Shown here: one piece after another, positions 8,422 to 18,094 of the stretch
Layout of the letters: each line of letters starts with the position of its first letter
How positions within the stretch are numbered: the first letter of the stretch is position 1
Notes under the pieces: model-generated
Seen by the model: the letters and a program-made list of their open reading frames with translations, nothing else
What the model was told of the DNA's origin: nothing
Database searches by the model: none
DNA from: Legionella qingyii
Lineage (GTDB): Bacteria > Pseudomonadota > Gammaproteobacteria > Legionellales > Legionellaceae
Direction: 5' to 3'
Length of the DNA: 64,000 bases
NCBI RefSeq assembly: GCF_003184185.1
Contig: NZ_QHJG01000006.1
Span: forward strand, 62,001 to 126,000
Program-made: the position numbers and the translations under genes

Positions 8422-11058
8422 ATGAAGATACTTAAAGATAAACCACACACTCTCATTACGTTCAACCACCGCCACAAGGGTAAACCGCAGTTAGCAGTTA
8501 CGATTATGGCCATGTTTTCCTTTTCAAGAAGTGGTGAATTTCTGAGTTATGCAGATTTTTGGAAGGTTGCCAAAAAATCATTTAACTCCAGCCAGGGCGA
8601 ATTTATCGATTTATACATGCCCAAAAAAAAAGCGGAGTTTTTTGTTAAAGGGTCTTGTTATGCCTATGACGACGATACCAGCACAAGTTTTGTGAAGGTA
8701 ACGCTCGATGGCATGCAAAAGCAATTAACTGTTTTTGGCGATAGGCAATGGGTAGAAGTAGATTCAAACTACCATTTATCCAAACCAGCTTGCTTTCGCA
8801 GTATACCGATTAGCTTAACGAACGCTTACGGTGGTAAGGGACATGATATCAATCCTGATGGTAAAGGATTTATAACAACCAGTTCCTTCAAAGAAATAAA
8901 AGTGCCAAATGTTGAAGTACCGACACAACTGATAAAACAACCATCTGATACCCCTCAGCCGGCCTTATTGCTACCGCACTCACCTACGTGCAAGTACCAA
9001 CTGGATAAATTTGGAACGTTTAACGAGGATTGGTTGTTAAACGAACGTCCTTATTATCCTACTGACATTGATTGGCTTTATTTTAATCTTGCAGAAGCAG
9101 ATCAGCAAAATGAGCATTACTTTAATGGTGATGAAGCATTTACTTGTACCAATATGCATGCTGAACAATCAATAATTAACGGTCAGCTGCCTGGTTTGCG
9201 TGTACGTTGTTTTTATAAACGCATTGACAGTCCGGAGAGTTTGAGCGAATTAAATCTAAATTTGGATACAATCTGGTTATTGCCTGATGAAGAAAAAGGA
9301 GTCCTCATTTGGCATGGTATGCTTGATACTCAGGATATAGCCGCCAATGATATCGATTTTATCTACAGCGTTAGTGAATCTTTAAATGAACCGAAAAAGG
9401 ATATCGATTATTACGTTAAACTCCGCAATAAACCCAAAGAAATGGCTATGCAAGCCAAGCCCAGAGAATCAAGAACCAAGGCTCGATCAGCTCCTCCGAT
9501 TGGACTCGGTTTGGATTTAGATAAGGAGTTCCAAGACATTGCTAAAATTTTTCATCCGGACAAGAGCCTGGAAGAAATTGAAGCAGCAAAGATTTTTAAA
9601 GGAAAAACCCCACAGGAAATACTACAGGAAGTAGCACAGTTTTATAAAAATCAAAATCAACCAGTACCCGTATTTGATAAATTTACTTTTGCAAACGCTC
9701 AAAAGAACATAAACCCACAGCATATAAATCATTTAGACTATCTTAAAAAACAAATCATCAACAATGAGCTGCCGGAAGCGAAACAATCAGAAATATTAAA
9801 GAAGCTTGAACCATTTAAACAACAATTTACACGGCTAGATAAAGTCAGTGCTTTTACTCAATTTCGCACTGGGAGAGCTGGAAAATCAGCTTATTCCCGA
9901 GAAGATATTATTCGAGCGTTTCAAGAGGGAAAAGAATTTTCCAGTGAAAATTTGGCGGGTATCGATTTATCCGACTTGGATTTATCAGGTATCAATTTAT
10001 CAGGCTGTAATTTAAGCGAATGCAATTTCACCCGCACCCGATTGGTCAAAGCGAATTTATCAACAACAACCCTGATTAATACCAATTTATCCGAAGCAAT
10101 ATTGGCTGATGCCGATTTATCGCAGGCTTTAATAAAAAATGCTGCTTTAAATCGGACTGATTTTAAAGAATGCGATATGCATAAAACACAGCTTGAAGGG
10201 TGTTCAGGGACGGAATGCAATTTTTCTGCAGCTTTTTTAAATTACGCCAAACTTAAAAATTGCCAGCTTGATGGAAGCGTATTTATCAGTCTAAAAGCCA
10301 ATTTTCTTGATATTTCAGACAGTAGCTTTGATTCGTGTAATTTTTCTGAAGCAAGGCTGCAATTTGCCAATATTAATAGATGCGTTTGGATAAATCCCAA
10401 TTTTGTTCAAGCCGATTTATCTCATGCACACTTTGATGACACAAAATTATCCAATGTGAGCGGGAACAATGTCCTTGCCCCTAAACTCTCACTAACTAAA
10501 TGTACTATCGATAATCTAATGATGGAAGATAGCAATTTGGAGCATTTGAACTGTAAAGGAACAATTATTTCTAAGTGTCGCTTTTCCAACTGCTCATTGC
10601 CTGGTTTAAACCTGATGAATGCTCAATTAACTCGCGGCGATTTTATAAAATGTGTGATAACGAATTTGCGGGGTAATGATCATACTCACATATCAACTAC
10701 CAATTTCGAGCAGTGTAATCTGAGCAAAGGGGCAATATTGGGCGGCGGTTATGAACAAATTTCTATTCGCGATTGTGATATCAACTCATCACAGTTTATT
10801 AATGGCACTGTAAAAAAATCAAATTTCAGCAAATGTAATGCTAAAAAGTTCAGGTTTGTTAATTGTAAAGTGGACTCCTGCCTCTTTCAGGACATCAATT
10901 TTTTTCAAGGCATTTTTCACAGTTCAACTTTTGCAAATACTGAATTCAATCATTGTAATTTATACAGCATACCATTTACCGATTGTCAGAAAAATGATGT
11001 GAAAATACTGGATTGCTTGGTGAGAAATATTTCGTTAAAACAAGAAGAGTCCTTATGA
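8422..11058 (+). CDS. DUF2169 adaptor domain fused to pentapeptide repeats (T6SS cargo-handling protein)
   Basis: 878 residues if begun at the ATG 8422; a GTG nine codons earlier (8395) is also open, but the ATG gives the usual DUF2169 opening MKILKDKPHTLI followed by HKGKPQLAVTIMAMFSF. The N-terminal ~320 residues are a DUF2169 domain (SLTNAYGGKG, NERPYYPTDIDW). DUF2169 proteins are T6SS effector chaperones/adaptors that sit beside vgrG and PAAR genes. A charged linker (about 340-500) leads to a long pentapeptide-repeat right-handed helix with A(D/N)LXX steps from ENLAGIDLSDLDLSGINLSG to the end. Neither start has a strong ribosome site. It overlaps the next gene by ATGA. The fusion may tie the adaptor directly to a passenger; this is inference. 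Confidence 0.82.
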   Translation: MKILKDKPHTLITFNHRHKGKPQLAVTIMAMFSFSRSGEFLSYADFWKVAKKSFNSSQGEFIDLYMPKKKAEFFVKGSCYAYDDDTSTSFVKVTLDGMQKQLTVFGDRQWVEVDSNYHLSKPACFRSIPISLTNAYGGKGHDINPDGKGFITTSSFKEIKVPNVEVPTQLIKQPSDTPQPALLLPHSPTCKYQLDKFGTFNEDWLLNERPYYPTDIDWLYFNLAEADQQNEHYFNGDEAFTCTNMHAEQSIINGQLPGLRVRCFYKRIDSPESLSELNLNLDTIWLLPDEEKGVLIWHGMLDTQDIAANDIDFIYSVSESLNEPKKDIDYYVKLRNKPKEMAMQAKPRESRTKARSAPPIGLGLDLDKEFQDIAKIFHPDKSLEEIEAAKIFKGKTPQEILQEVAQFYKNQNQPVPVFDKFTFANAQKNINPQHINHLDYLKKQIINNELPEAKQSEILKKLEPFKQQFTRLDKVSAFTQFRTGRAGKSAYSREDIIRAFQEGKEFSSENLAGIDLSDLDLSGINLSGCNLSECNFTRTRLVKANLSTTTLINTNLSEAILADADLSQALIKNAALNRTDFKECDMHKTQLEGCSGTECNFSAAFLNYAKLKNCQLDGSVFISLKANFLDISDSSFDSCNFSEARLQFANINRCVWINPNFVQADLSHAHFDDTKLSNVSGNNVLAPKLSLTKCTIDNLMMEDSNLEHLNCKGTIISKCRFSNCSLPGLNLMNAQLTRGDFIKCVITNLRGNDHTHISTTNFEQCNLSKGAILGGGYEQISIRDCDINSSQFINGTVKKSNFSKCNAKKFRFVNCKVDSCLFQDINFFQGIFHSSTFANTEFNHCNLYSIPFTDCQKNDVKILDCLVRNISLKQEESL

Positions 11059-12107
11059 ACGCCGAAGAGTTAGCAACTAAACTATCCAAAAGAGAGCTAA
11101 TTAAAAACGTGTCGCTGGACTCCATAACCATTGAACATATTGAATCACACCGTGCTATATTTTTGGATGTTGTATTTAAAAATGTGGTGTTTAAAAATGT
11201 CCGGTTCGTTGCATCCGTCTTTGAAAAATGCCGGTTTGAACGGGTTACCTTTGAATCATGCACAATGCAGTTATGTACGATAATTTCCTCTACAATAAGT
11301 CAACTAAAAAGCCACAAGTCCAGCTGGATTGCTACGGATCTCCACTCCAATGAGGGCTCTATTGAAATTCGTGCCACCGAATCAGATTTTTCTAACAGCA
11401 AATTTCGTGGCCAGGATCTTAAAAATTGTGAGTTCATAAACTGTAATCTGACAAAAATCAATCTTTCAAAATGCGATTTATCCAAGGGTAAATTTATTGA
11501 TAGTACTATGGAAAAAATAACTGCAAAAAATGCAAAATTTTTTTCAGTCCTCTTTGAACAGGTTAACTTGACTGCGGCAAATTTTGAAGCAAGCGAATTT
11601 AATCAAATTCAATTTGACCGTTGCAATCTCCATAGAAGTTTATTTATTGAGGCGAAAATTCAAGAAACAGATTTTTCAATCGCATCTGAAACAAAACACA
11701 TCAATTTATTTAAAACGACTATAAAACAAACTACGTTTAAAGGAATGAACTTGTCCGCAGTATGTCTTCAGGAGGCTCAATTAGAGGGTGTTGATTTTTC
11801 TCAATGTCAATTAAACCCAAGTAATTTTAATCAGTCCAGGATAATAAATTGTCTCTTTGATTCTGCTAACTTAACGCAATCATTATTTGAAGAGTCGGAA
11901 ATCAGTGATAGCTCATTTATACAAGCTGAACTCAGTTACGCTCGATTTAATAACAGTTTATTAACGACTTGCAATTTCGCTAAGGCAAATTTAAATTTAA
12001 CCTCGTTGCATCATATTACCGAAGTTCGAGTCAATTGGGAGCATGCAGCTCTTGATACCGTACTGAAAACAAATCCTGAATTATTGGAAGCAGAACAATG
12101 GTCATAA
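11055..12107 (+). CDS. Pentapeptide-repeat protein of the T6SS cargo operon
   Basis: 350 residues from the ATG at 11055, which overlaps the preceding stop (ATGA) and has AAGAAGAG just upstream; an earlier in-frame TTG at 11013 is disfavoured. Nearly the whole length is pentapeptide repeats with F or L at the central position (for example CEFINCNLTKINLSKCDLSK), predicting a quadrilateral beta-helix. It has the same style as the C-terminal half of the upstream gene, suggesting a split or duplicated origin. Some pentapeptide proteins mimic DNA, while in T6SS cargo operons they are found beside DUF2169, DUF3540 and DUF4150 proteins. No catalytic motif is seen. Exact role unknown. Confidence 0.8.
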   Translation: MNAEELATKLSKRELIKNVSLDSITIEHIESHRAIFLDVVFKNVVFKNVRFVASVFEKCRFERVTFESCTMQLCTIISSTISQLKSHKSSWIATDLHSNEGSIEIRATESDFSNSKFRGQDLKNCEFINCNLTKINLSKCDLSKGKFIDSTMEKITAKNAKFFSVLFEQVNLTAANFEASEFNQIQFDRCNLHRSLFIEAKIQETDFSIASETKHINLFKTTIKQTTFKGMNLSAVCLQEAQLEGVDFSQCQLNPSNFNQSRIINCLFDSANLTQSLFEESEISDSSFIQAELSYARFNNSLLTTCNFAKANLNLTSLHHITEVRVNWEHAALDTVLKTNPELLEAEQWS

Positions 12108-12123
12108 AATTAAGGAATTCACC

Positions 12124-12768
12124 ATGCTTGAATCTGATGTCGCCAGTATAAGTACCAACGGCGAGTTGCTGAAGGGAAAGATTAAATTCTTTTCAGATGA
12201 TACCTACCATATCCTTCTCCAAGGACAATTGGTTAGTGCTCAGCCAGCTTTTTCCTGTTTAATAACCCCTTTAGTTGATGACGAAGTATTACTATTTAAA
12301 GACGCAAGTAATTATTATATTTTAGCGATTATTCAACGTTATCAATCAACTGCTTTATCGATTAAATTGGGAGATAATTTAAGTCTGGTTGGCGAGAATA
12401 ACAATTTAAAACTTAATGCACCTACGATTAGCCTGACGGCAGATGACACTATTAATTTAAGTGCATCATCACAAAATATTGATTGTGATACGGGAAAGTT
12501 TTCGATAATACATGCTCACTTTCGAGGGGAAGAGTTAAAATTTTCCTATCAATCACTCAAGATGATTTGTCAGTATATACAAACAATTAGTGACACAATT
12601 AATACCCAGGCATTACGTGTTTATCACTGGGTAAATGAACTGGAACATCAATTCCTCGGTCGATTACGAACCATAGTAAAACACAATTACCGAATTGATT
12701 GTGATGAAATGGAAATTCATGCTGAAGGTGATACTAAAATTGCTGCAAAACAAATTCAATTAGGGTGA
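12124..12768 (+). CDS. DUF3540 family T6SS-associated protein
   Basis: 214 residues. The body is an OB-like N-terminal part (GQLVSAQPAFSCLITPLVDD) followed by short beta repeats (SLTADDTINLSASSQNIDCD), then a helical segment and a terminal beta repeat, the layout of DUF3540 proteins. These resemble a trimmed VgrG needle and accompany DUF2169 and DUF4150 genes in T6SS cargo clusters. It follows the pentapeptide gene by 16 bp and precedes the PAAR-like gene by 4 bp, so it belongs to the same operon. Probably a spike-associated connector; that role is inferred. Confidence 0.78.
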   Translation: MLESDVASISTNGELLKGKIKFFSDDTYHILLQGQLVSAQPAFSCLITPLVDDEVLLFKDASNYYILAIIQRYQSTALSIKLGDNLSLVGENNNLKLNAPTISLTADDTINLSASSQNIDCDTGKFSIIHAHFRGEELKFSYQSLKMICQYIQTISDTINTQALRVYHWVNELEHQFLGRLRTIVKHNYRIDCDEMEIHAEGDTKIAAKQIQLG

Positions 12769-12772
12769 ACAA

Positions 12773-13165
12773 ATGACAATGGCGTGTATGATGGGGGGCG
12801 AAGTGCTCACTCCCGGTCCAATTGATATATGCAAAATGCCTCCTCGAGGTGTTCCTAATCCTTTTATGAATATTGGTACTTGGCTTATGAGTGTGGATTT
12901 CGTCCCAGTCGTATTAATCAATTCATCGCCAAGCTGTAATACAGGAACCATTATTCCCGAATCAAATGGGGATCAGGCTGGAACTATGGGCGGAGTGATT
13001 TCAGGGACGTTTATGCTTATAGTCACGCCCTTAACCGGTGCTTTTAATGTACTTATAGATGGTTTACCTGCAAATAACTTGGGTATGACTCTTACTTTTT
13101 CAAATGATACAAACACAACGGGGCTCTATTCCATACCTTCACAAACAGATGTGATTGCGCTTTGA
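12773..13165 (+). CDS. DUF4150 PAAR-like spike-tip protein
   Basis: 130 residues beginning MTMACMMGGEVLTPGPIDIC, then PPRGVPNPFMNIG and NSSPSCNTGTIIPESNGDQAG, which match DUF4150 (PAAR-like) proteins. PAAR-type proteins cap the VgrG trimer and often couple effectors to it. There is no C-terminal toxin extension, so this is a tip without visible cargo. Last gene of the plus-strand cargo operon (DUF2169, pentapeptide, DUF3540, DUF4150). Confidence 0.82.
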   Translation: MTMACMMGGEVLTPGPIDICKMPPRGVPNPFMNIGTWLMSVDFVPVVLINSSPSCNTGTIIPESNGDQAGTMGGVISGTFMLIVTPLTGAFNVLIDGLPANNLGMTLTFSNDTNTTGLYSIPSQTDVIAL

Positions 13166-13240
13166 TGTAGAATGATTAGGTGATGCATAGCTCATGTCGC
13201 TTAAATGAAATGTAGTGAGACCCGGGAGCACTGTGCATCG

Positions 13241-13280
13241 TCCCTACATCACGCGGCTACCCTCGGGATGTAGGATAGGG
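13241..13280. repeat. Palindromic intergenic element, possible bidirectional terminator
   Basis: CCTACATC (13243-13250) and GATGTAGG (13267-13274) form an 8-bp inverted repeat around a GC-rich loop, extended imperfectly outwards by TCC/GGA-type pairs. It lies between the convergent DUF4150 gene and the 13305-13955 gene. It has no clear T run. Terminator or REP-like sequence are both possible. Confidence 0.5.
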
Positions 13281-13304
13281 AACAAGGCAATTAAAAACGC
13301 AGAT

Positions 13305-13955
13305 TTAACTGTTTTTAATTGTGAATAGCTGTGGGGCTATGCTATTAAGATTGTTGTCGCTGGGTTTAAAGAATTGTTGTCCAGAAGATGTCGCTTGCTT
13401 ATTTAAAACCTCTAAAAACTCATTCATTAGCGTTAATTGATTTTTAAAATCTTCTTCCAACTGAGGATTTGCTACACGCTTTTCTTCAAATATCTTAATT
13501 GAGAGTTTTAGCGCCTCTGCTGGCTCAAGCGGACCATTTTTATCTTGATAGGCACTCAATTCAGAAGAAATTTCACTTTGCAGGGCAATAAAAGGTAAGT
13601 GATTCTCTATGGCGGTATAAAGGTAGAGGGTAAATAATTGTTCTAATTGTTCTTTGAGTTCAGGTTGATCTTGGGCAAACTGGTTGAGAAATGCATTTTT
13701 TAGTGTCATAAAGCCCGTTAATATTTGTCCCATAGAATGTTGTTTGGAGATTAATGGCCGATGACCAAATTGTTTTAGATTTTGAGCAACGTAAGGATAA
13801 TAATCGGCACTTTGACCGCCACGAAATTGCATTACTCCGTCACTATAAAGCCATGTAGTCAATTGCTCTTGGTCTAAAGACGTGGTATCGACAACCTTTT
13901 TTATGAATGCTCGCATTTCATTTTCATAAATGCTGAACGTAGAGAATTTTGTCAT
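13305..13955 (-). CDS. Hypothetical protein next to the T6SS island
   Basis: 216 residues, soluble, rich in Q, E and L, with no signal peptide or membrane segment; helical throughout by eye. I do not recognise a family. It lies convergent to the T6SS cargo operon and upstream of nothing on its own strand except the large ankyrin-like gene 361 bp away. An immunity or regulatory role for the T6SS cargo is possible from position alone, but there is no direct support. Confidence 0.6.
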   Translation of the reverse strand: MTKFSTFSIYENEMRAFIKKVVDTTSLDQEQLTTWLYSDGVMQFRGGQSADYYPYVAQNLKQFGHRPLISKQHSMGQILTGFMTLKNAFLNQFAQDQPELKEQLEQLFTLYLYTAIENHLPFIALQSEISSELSAYQDKNGPLEPAEALKLSIKIFEEKRVANPQLEEDFKNQLTLMNEFLEVLNKQATSSGQQFFKPSDNNLNSIAPQLFTIKNS

Positions 13956-14028
13956 GAATAATCCTTATTCATCAAATTGAAAAAACGAAGACTATATAAA
14001 ATACCAATAGTGGTAAAGAATTATTTTC

Positions 14029-14074
14029 AGGACTTCTAAATTTCAAGTAGACATTGGGAGTTATTTAGAAGTCC
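14029..14074. repeat. 13-bp perfect inverted repeat
   Basis: AGGACTTCTAAAT (14029-14041) is mirrored by ATTTAGAAGTCCT (14062-14074) around a 20-base loop. It sits in the 361-bp gene-free stretch 13956-14316. Its outer bases AGGACTT resemble the ends of the miniature elements at 37610, 41458 and 58198, but the interior is unrelated and shorter. It could be a degenerate mini-element or a hairpin. Confidence 0.55.
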
Positions 14075-14257
14075 TAATTTTATAAAAAGCAGGATACTTT
14101 ATATGCTGTTTAGATTGAGTTGGATTCATAATTAATTACTTTCAATCGCTTTTAAAATCCAAAAATCATGAACAAAACGATTAATAAAAGGGATTGGCAG
14201 CCGAAACATGGCTGCTTGAATACAATATCCTTGCATAAAGCGCTCCCAAGTAAACTG

Positions 14258-14283
14258 GCCTATACTCCCATTTTAGTATAGGC
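14258..14283 (-). terminator. Hairpin downstream of the ankyrin-like gene
   Basis: GCCTATACT (14258-14266) pairs with AGTATAGGC (14275-14283) over an 8-base loop, 34 bp past the stop of the minus-strand gene ending at 14317. There is no T run, so termination by this hairpin is only plausible. The rest of 13956-14316 contains no gene that I can see. Confidence 0.45.
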
Positions 14284-14316
14284 GCTACGCTACATTTTAG
14301 TATCGTCAGTTGCTAG

Positions 14317-17300
14317 TTAACGTAAAATGGATGGTTTAGTTAAATCAACGGATACAGAAGAGGGATCTTGTATGGTATTTGTTTTAAAAAAACCATGTTT
14401 TTTTAATGATATTCCGACTTCAATATCAACGTTCGGTTCAGATTCAGAGCTGTTATCGATTACTGCATCGTGCTCAAAAGTTAGGTTGCAATCTGTTTCT
14501 TCGTCAATTCCGGAGAAGCTGTCTATTTCTGAAATAGTATCAATTTCTGAATCGTTGTCAGTTCCTGAACTTACATCCATTTCCGGATCTATTTTTTTAT
14601 GGCTTATTTTATTGTGTAATTGCTCATTTAAGTAGTTAGCAATTTCAGTTTGACCACTGGCAAGGGCCTTCCTATACGCTAATTTTAGTGATTCTTTTTG
14701 CGGTGAGTTGACAGAAAGTTCACATAAATATCGAACAATTTCTGGTTGTTTAGATTTAACTGCTGATTTTAACGCTTCTTCGATAGCACGCTGATTGAGT
14801 GAATTCATTTCATGACTACACAAATAGGCAACGATGCTCTGTTTGCCCCCTTTAACCGCGAGTAGCAACGCATCTCTTATAGCTGCTTTAGTCGGCGGAT
14901 TCAATGATGAACGACATAGAGTAATCAATGTTTCCAGTTGATTGCATTTAACCGTCCAATTTAATGCTTGATTCACCGCATTATGGGTCGGTTTGATCTT
15001 GGTTGTCATGGAACAAAAAAACTCGACAAGCGCTGACTTTCCATTTTTTGCTGAGGTTATCAGTCCATGGTTTACCAAATTTTGATTTGAGGAATATGTA
15101 GGAGAATTATATAAGAAGGTAACAATTTCCATATGATCGTTTATGATGGCCTGGTCAACTGCATCTTCAAACCCTGCTCGCACTAATTTTCCAGGTAGCT
15201 CATTAAGGCATTGAACTACGGGTAAATGACCTGCCTGACACGCTTTTAAAAAAGCTTTCTGGATGACATGGGGCCGAGGTGCATTTATTGATAAATTACA
15301 AAGCCGTTGTATTGCCTCTACATGTATACTACTTGCTGCTTGATTCATTGCTTTTTCAATAGCAGCGAGAGAGGGGGCATATTGCTCTGAATCCGCCATA
15401 AACAGAGCAATATCCCAAAATCCCAATTCGATTGCCGAATGAAACAACTTATTGATTGTTGATTGGTTTGGCATATTGTCGGCAGAATTATAAAAATATT
15501 TAACAACATTTAGCTTGTCATTATTAATGGCCTGATTAAGAATTTTACTAATTTCTGTAGTAGAGGGCTCATAATCGTAAATGCTTAAGAGGCACTTTAT
15601 AAGGTTTAACTGACCTTGCTCTGCTGCTAAAAGTATGATTTGTTCGAGTTCGTCCTCATTCAATTGCACTACATCGATTTGACACAGATGAGATACAACG
15701 TTCCATTGGTTTGCTTTTGCTGCTGTAATTATCGCTTTGTTAAAATCCTCCGGGGCAATTTGCTTTTCCAAAAGAGCGATTAAACCAAGATTGCCATATT
15801 TTGCTGCCTTAAGAACAATTGTTTTCCCTTCGTATTCTTTTTCTGCCCAGTTAAGTCGTTGTACTGGGGGGCTTTCCAGCTTTTCAATGATTTGTTTTCT
15901 GATTAATTCATTATCAATGGCCGCGAGAATTTCAATAAGAACACGCTCGAATTCACTTACCCCATTTTCTGGTATTATTGGAGGTAAAGAGAGCGCATCA
16001 ATAAAGGCATCCAAATCAAACTGGGTCCTATGATAAAGAAAAGCAGTTTCAGCGATTTTTGCTTGCAATGCATACTTATGATTGAGATTGTATTTTGCTT
16101 GTGGTTTGATGAGCGTAAATACGTTAAGTTTGCGAGTTGCTTCAAGCCAAACATCTTCAATAATCTGATAATTGCGAGCGCTAAATGTAAGGTCGGCAGT
16201 TTGTTCTACTATGCAATCAGCGACACGCTGTTTTATTTGTACACTTTGTTGGGAAAGTATGGCCTCGCAATCCGGGTATCTTCTTAGCTGACGCAATAAT
16301 TTTTCATCTTCAAATAGAAGGGGATGTTGCACAAGATTATCGATAATTGCTTGGAATACGAGTTGGGTTACAGGACCTTTTTTCTTTGAAAGTAGCGAGA
16401 ATAATGCCGTTAATTGGAAAATAAGTTCAGGGTCAGAAGTATGCTTTTGGGTGATTTGATGAATAAACTCAGTAACATTTTTTTCGTTGATGTATTCAGA
16501 GAGTTTTGGTTTATAGGGTAATAGATAAAATACAGCTCCTTCATTATTGGATAAAAGCTCTTGTGCATTTCGATCGTCAATTAAATGAGCTAAATTTTCC
16601 AAGATTGTGGGGGAGGACTCGCGGGCAATAACATTAATAAGACTGGGTAGTTTCTTTGAGAGCGTTTCGGATTCATTCAGACTGTGGCGTAAGGCATCTA
16701 GCCATTTTGAATTGCTATGCTCTTCACAAGTAATTACTGCTGCGATTAGGAATTTTTGTCCAAACAGTTCGTATAAGGCTGAAAAATTCGTTGCAGTTGA
16801 GGAAAATTGTAAAGGCCATTCCTTTCTAGGAATATTCTGAAGTTGTTGCTCACTCAAGACTCCATCGAGTGCATAGTTCTGGAATCCTCGTTCATCACTA
16901 CCCGTTTTTTGAGCCTCTTCCAAAAGTAACTTGGCTTGAGGAAAATGATTGAGCAAAGCATATAAGTAAAAAACTTCATTGTCTTCGGAATGTAGCGTAA
17001 ATAAATTGTATTTCAAGAAATCATGAAGTAAATAGGTTTTTAGAATTTGTTCAGGGCTTACATTGAGCTGTAATAACCAGAGTATTAATGCGGCAAATTG
17101 CTCTGTATCACCAATCCAATCTCTGCATAATCCAATGATTCCCAAAGGATTCTTTTGATTGGATAACTTGTTGCTTAAGTGGTCTAAATAGTGTTCAACT
17201 CGTTTGGTTGCGTCATTATATTTCTGTTGACGCAACTCAGATTCAACGCGTTTTTGAATTTCTGGGAGATCTTTGAATAATGCTTCATTTTGTTGATAAA

Positions 17301-17685
17301 AAGCAAGCGTATTGTCCTTGTTATCCTGCAATAAAGCCTCAAATAACTCATTCAATTTAGCACTTGGAAATGGGTTTTCTTCATTAGATTTGGACAGCAG
17401 ATATTTTAGCGTAATTAAGTATAACGAGTCTTGCGAAGCCTCATCAAATCTTTCTCTGCAAAATTGAAGATAATCCATGAATAAGATGTGTTGTTCTAAC
17501 TTACTGGTCTCATCGCGTGGATCATGGCCTTGTAACTTGGCAAGACGGACATTACTCAGAAGCATACGGTTTGTCTGATTTGCTTGAAGTTGTTCCAATT
17601 CGAGAAGATCTCGAGACAGGATTTGATTGGATAGATGAAAAATTTTTTCATCGCTTTGAAGCCAGTTAAATAGCTTAGTGATCAT
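14317..17685 (-). CDS. Large ankyrin-like repeat protein with acidic tail, effector candidate
   Basis: 1122 residues. Residues ~1-600 are helical and unrecognised. About 620-1010 carries degenerate ankyrin-type repeats of ~33-37 residues (AAKYGNLGLIALLEKQIAPE, AAEQGQLNLIKCLLSIYD, SAKNGKSALVEFFCSM, AVKGGKQSIVAYLCSH). The last ~85 residues are very rich in D, E and S (for example SGTDNDSEIDTISEIDSFSG). No signal peptide or membrane segment. The architecture, a eukaryote-like repeat domain plus a flexible acidic C-terminus, is common in Dot/Icm-delivered proteins of Legionella, so delivery into host cells is a reasonable inference. No enzymatic motif identified. It is monocistronic. Confidence 0.75.
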   Translation of the reverse strand: MITKLFNWLQSDEKIFHLSNQILSRDLLELEQLQANQTNRMLLSNVRLAKLQGHDPRDETSKLEQHILFMDYLQFCRERFDEASQDSLYLITLKYLLSKSNEENPFPSAKLNELFEALLQDNKDNTLAFYQQNEALFKDLPEIQKRVESELRQQKYNDATKRVEHYLDHLSNKLSNQKNPLGIIGLCRDWIGDTEQFAALILWLLQLNVSPEQILKTYLLHDFLKYNLFTLHSEDNEVFYLYALLNHFPQAKLLLEEAQKTGSDERGFQNYALDGVLSEQQLQNIPRKEWPLQFSSTATNFSALYELFGQKFLIAAVITCEEHSNSKWLDALRHSLNESETLSKKLPSLINVIARESSPTILENLAHLIDDRNAQELLSNNEGAVFYLLPYKPKLSEYINEKNVTEFIHQITQKHTSDPELIFQLTALFSLLSKKKGPVTQLVFQAIIDNLVQHPLLFEDEKLLRQLRRYPDCEAILSQQSVQIKQRVADCIVEQTADLTFSARNYQIIEDVWLEATRKLNVFTLIKPQAKYNLNHKYALQAKIAETAFLYHRTQFDLDAFIDALSLPPIIPENGVSEFERVLIEILAAIDNELIRKQIIEKLESPPVQRLNWAEKEYEGKTIVLKAAKYGNLGLIALLEKQIAPEDFNKAIITAAKANQWNVVSHLCQIDVVQLNEDELEQIILLAAEQGQLNLIKCLLSIYDYEPSTTEISKILNQAINNDKLNVVKYFYNSADNMPNQSTINKLFHSAIELGFWDIALFMADSEQYAPSLAAIEKAMNQAASSIHVEAIQRLCNLSINAPRPHVIQKAFLKACQAGHLPVVQCLNELPGKLVRAGFEDAVDQAIINDHMEIVTFLYNSPTYSSNQNLVNHGLITSAKNGKSALVEFFCSMTTKIKPTHNAVNQALNWTVKCNQLETLITLCRSSLNPPTKAAIRDALLLAVKGGKQSIVAYLCSHEMNSLNQRAIEEALKSAVKSKQPEIVRYLCELSVNSPQKESLKLAYRKALASGQTEIANYLNEQLHNKISHKKIDPEMDVSSGTDNDSEIDTISEIDSFSGIDEETDCNLTFEHDAVIDNSSESEPNVDIEVGISLKKHGFFKTNTIQDPSSVSVDLTKPSILR

Positions 17686-17998
17686 CTTTTGGCTCGAAAG
17701 GATAACGTAAATATAAGATCTACTACAAACGATCTTGAGTCAAGATATTATTTATACTTTTGGCTCTCAATTTGATCTCAATGGCATTTGAATATCAGTG
17801 TTGAGAAAAAAACATTAATGGCTTAAAAATAAGGCAAATGGGGCAATATTGCGCTGTTAAACAAAGCGATTGGATTGAGTATATTTTTCTTGGCTGGATT
17901 TTTGATAGAAAGAAATTTTTACTTAAGTATCATGCCAAATAATTGAATTAAAAATAAGAAAAATGGAATAAGTCTGATTAATGGGCTCATAATCAGAC

Positions 17999-18094
17999 TT
18001 ATATGCAGACTAATACGAGGAGGGTAACCACAATCCTTGTGGTAATAGCGTCTTCCATGATGCTATAAATTCCTTTTAAGACATCCACTGTCAT
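17999..18094 (-). CDS. Candidate 31-residue hydrophobic peptide
   Basis: Within the 677-bp gap 17686-18362, the minus strand encodes MTVDVLKGIYSIMEDAITTR followed by a hydrophobic run and a TAA. GAGGA lies directly against the ATG, closer than normal, which weakens the case. The C-terminal half could span a membrane. A 7-bp inverted repeat (18027-18043) lies inside it. Otherwise the gap shows only AT-rich sequence. I cannot say whether the peptide is made. Confidence 0.22.
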   Translation of the reverse strand: MTVDVLKGIYSIMEDAITTRIVVTLLVLVCI

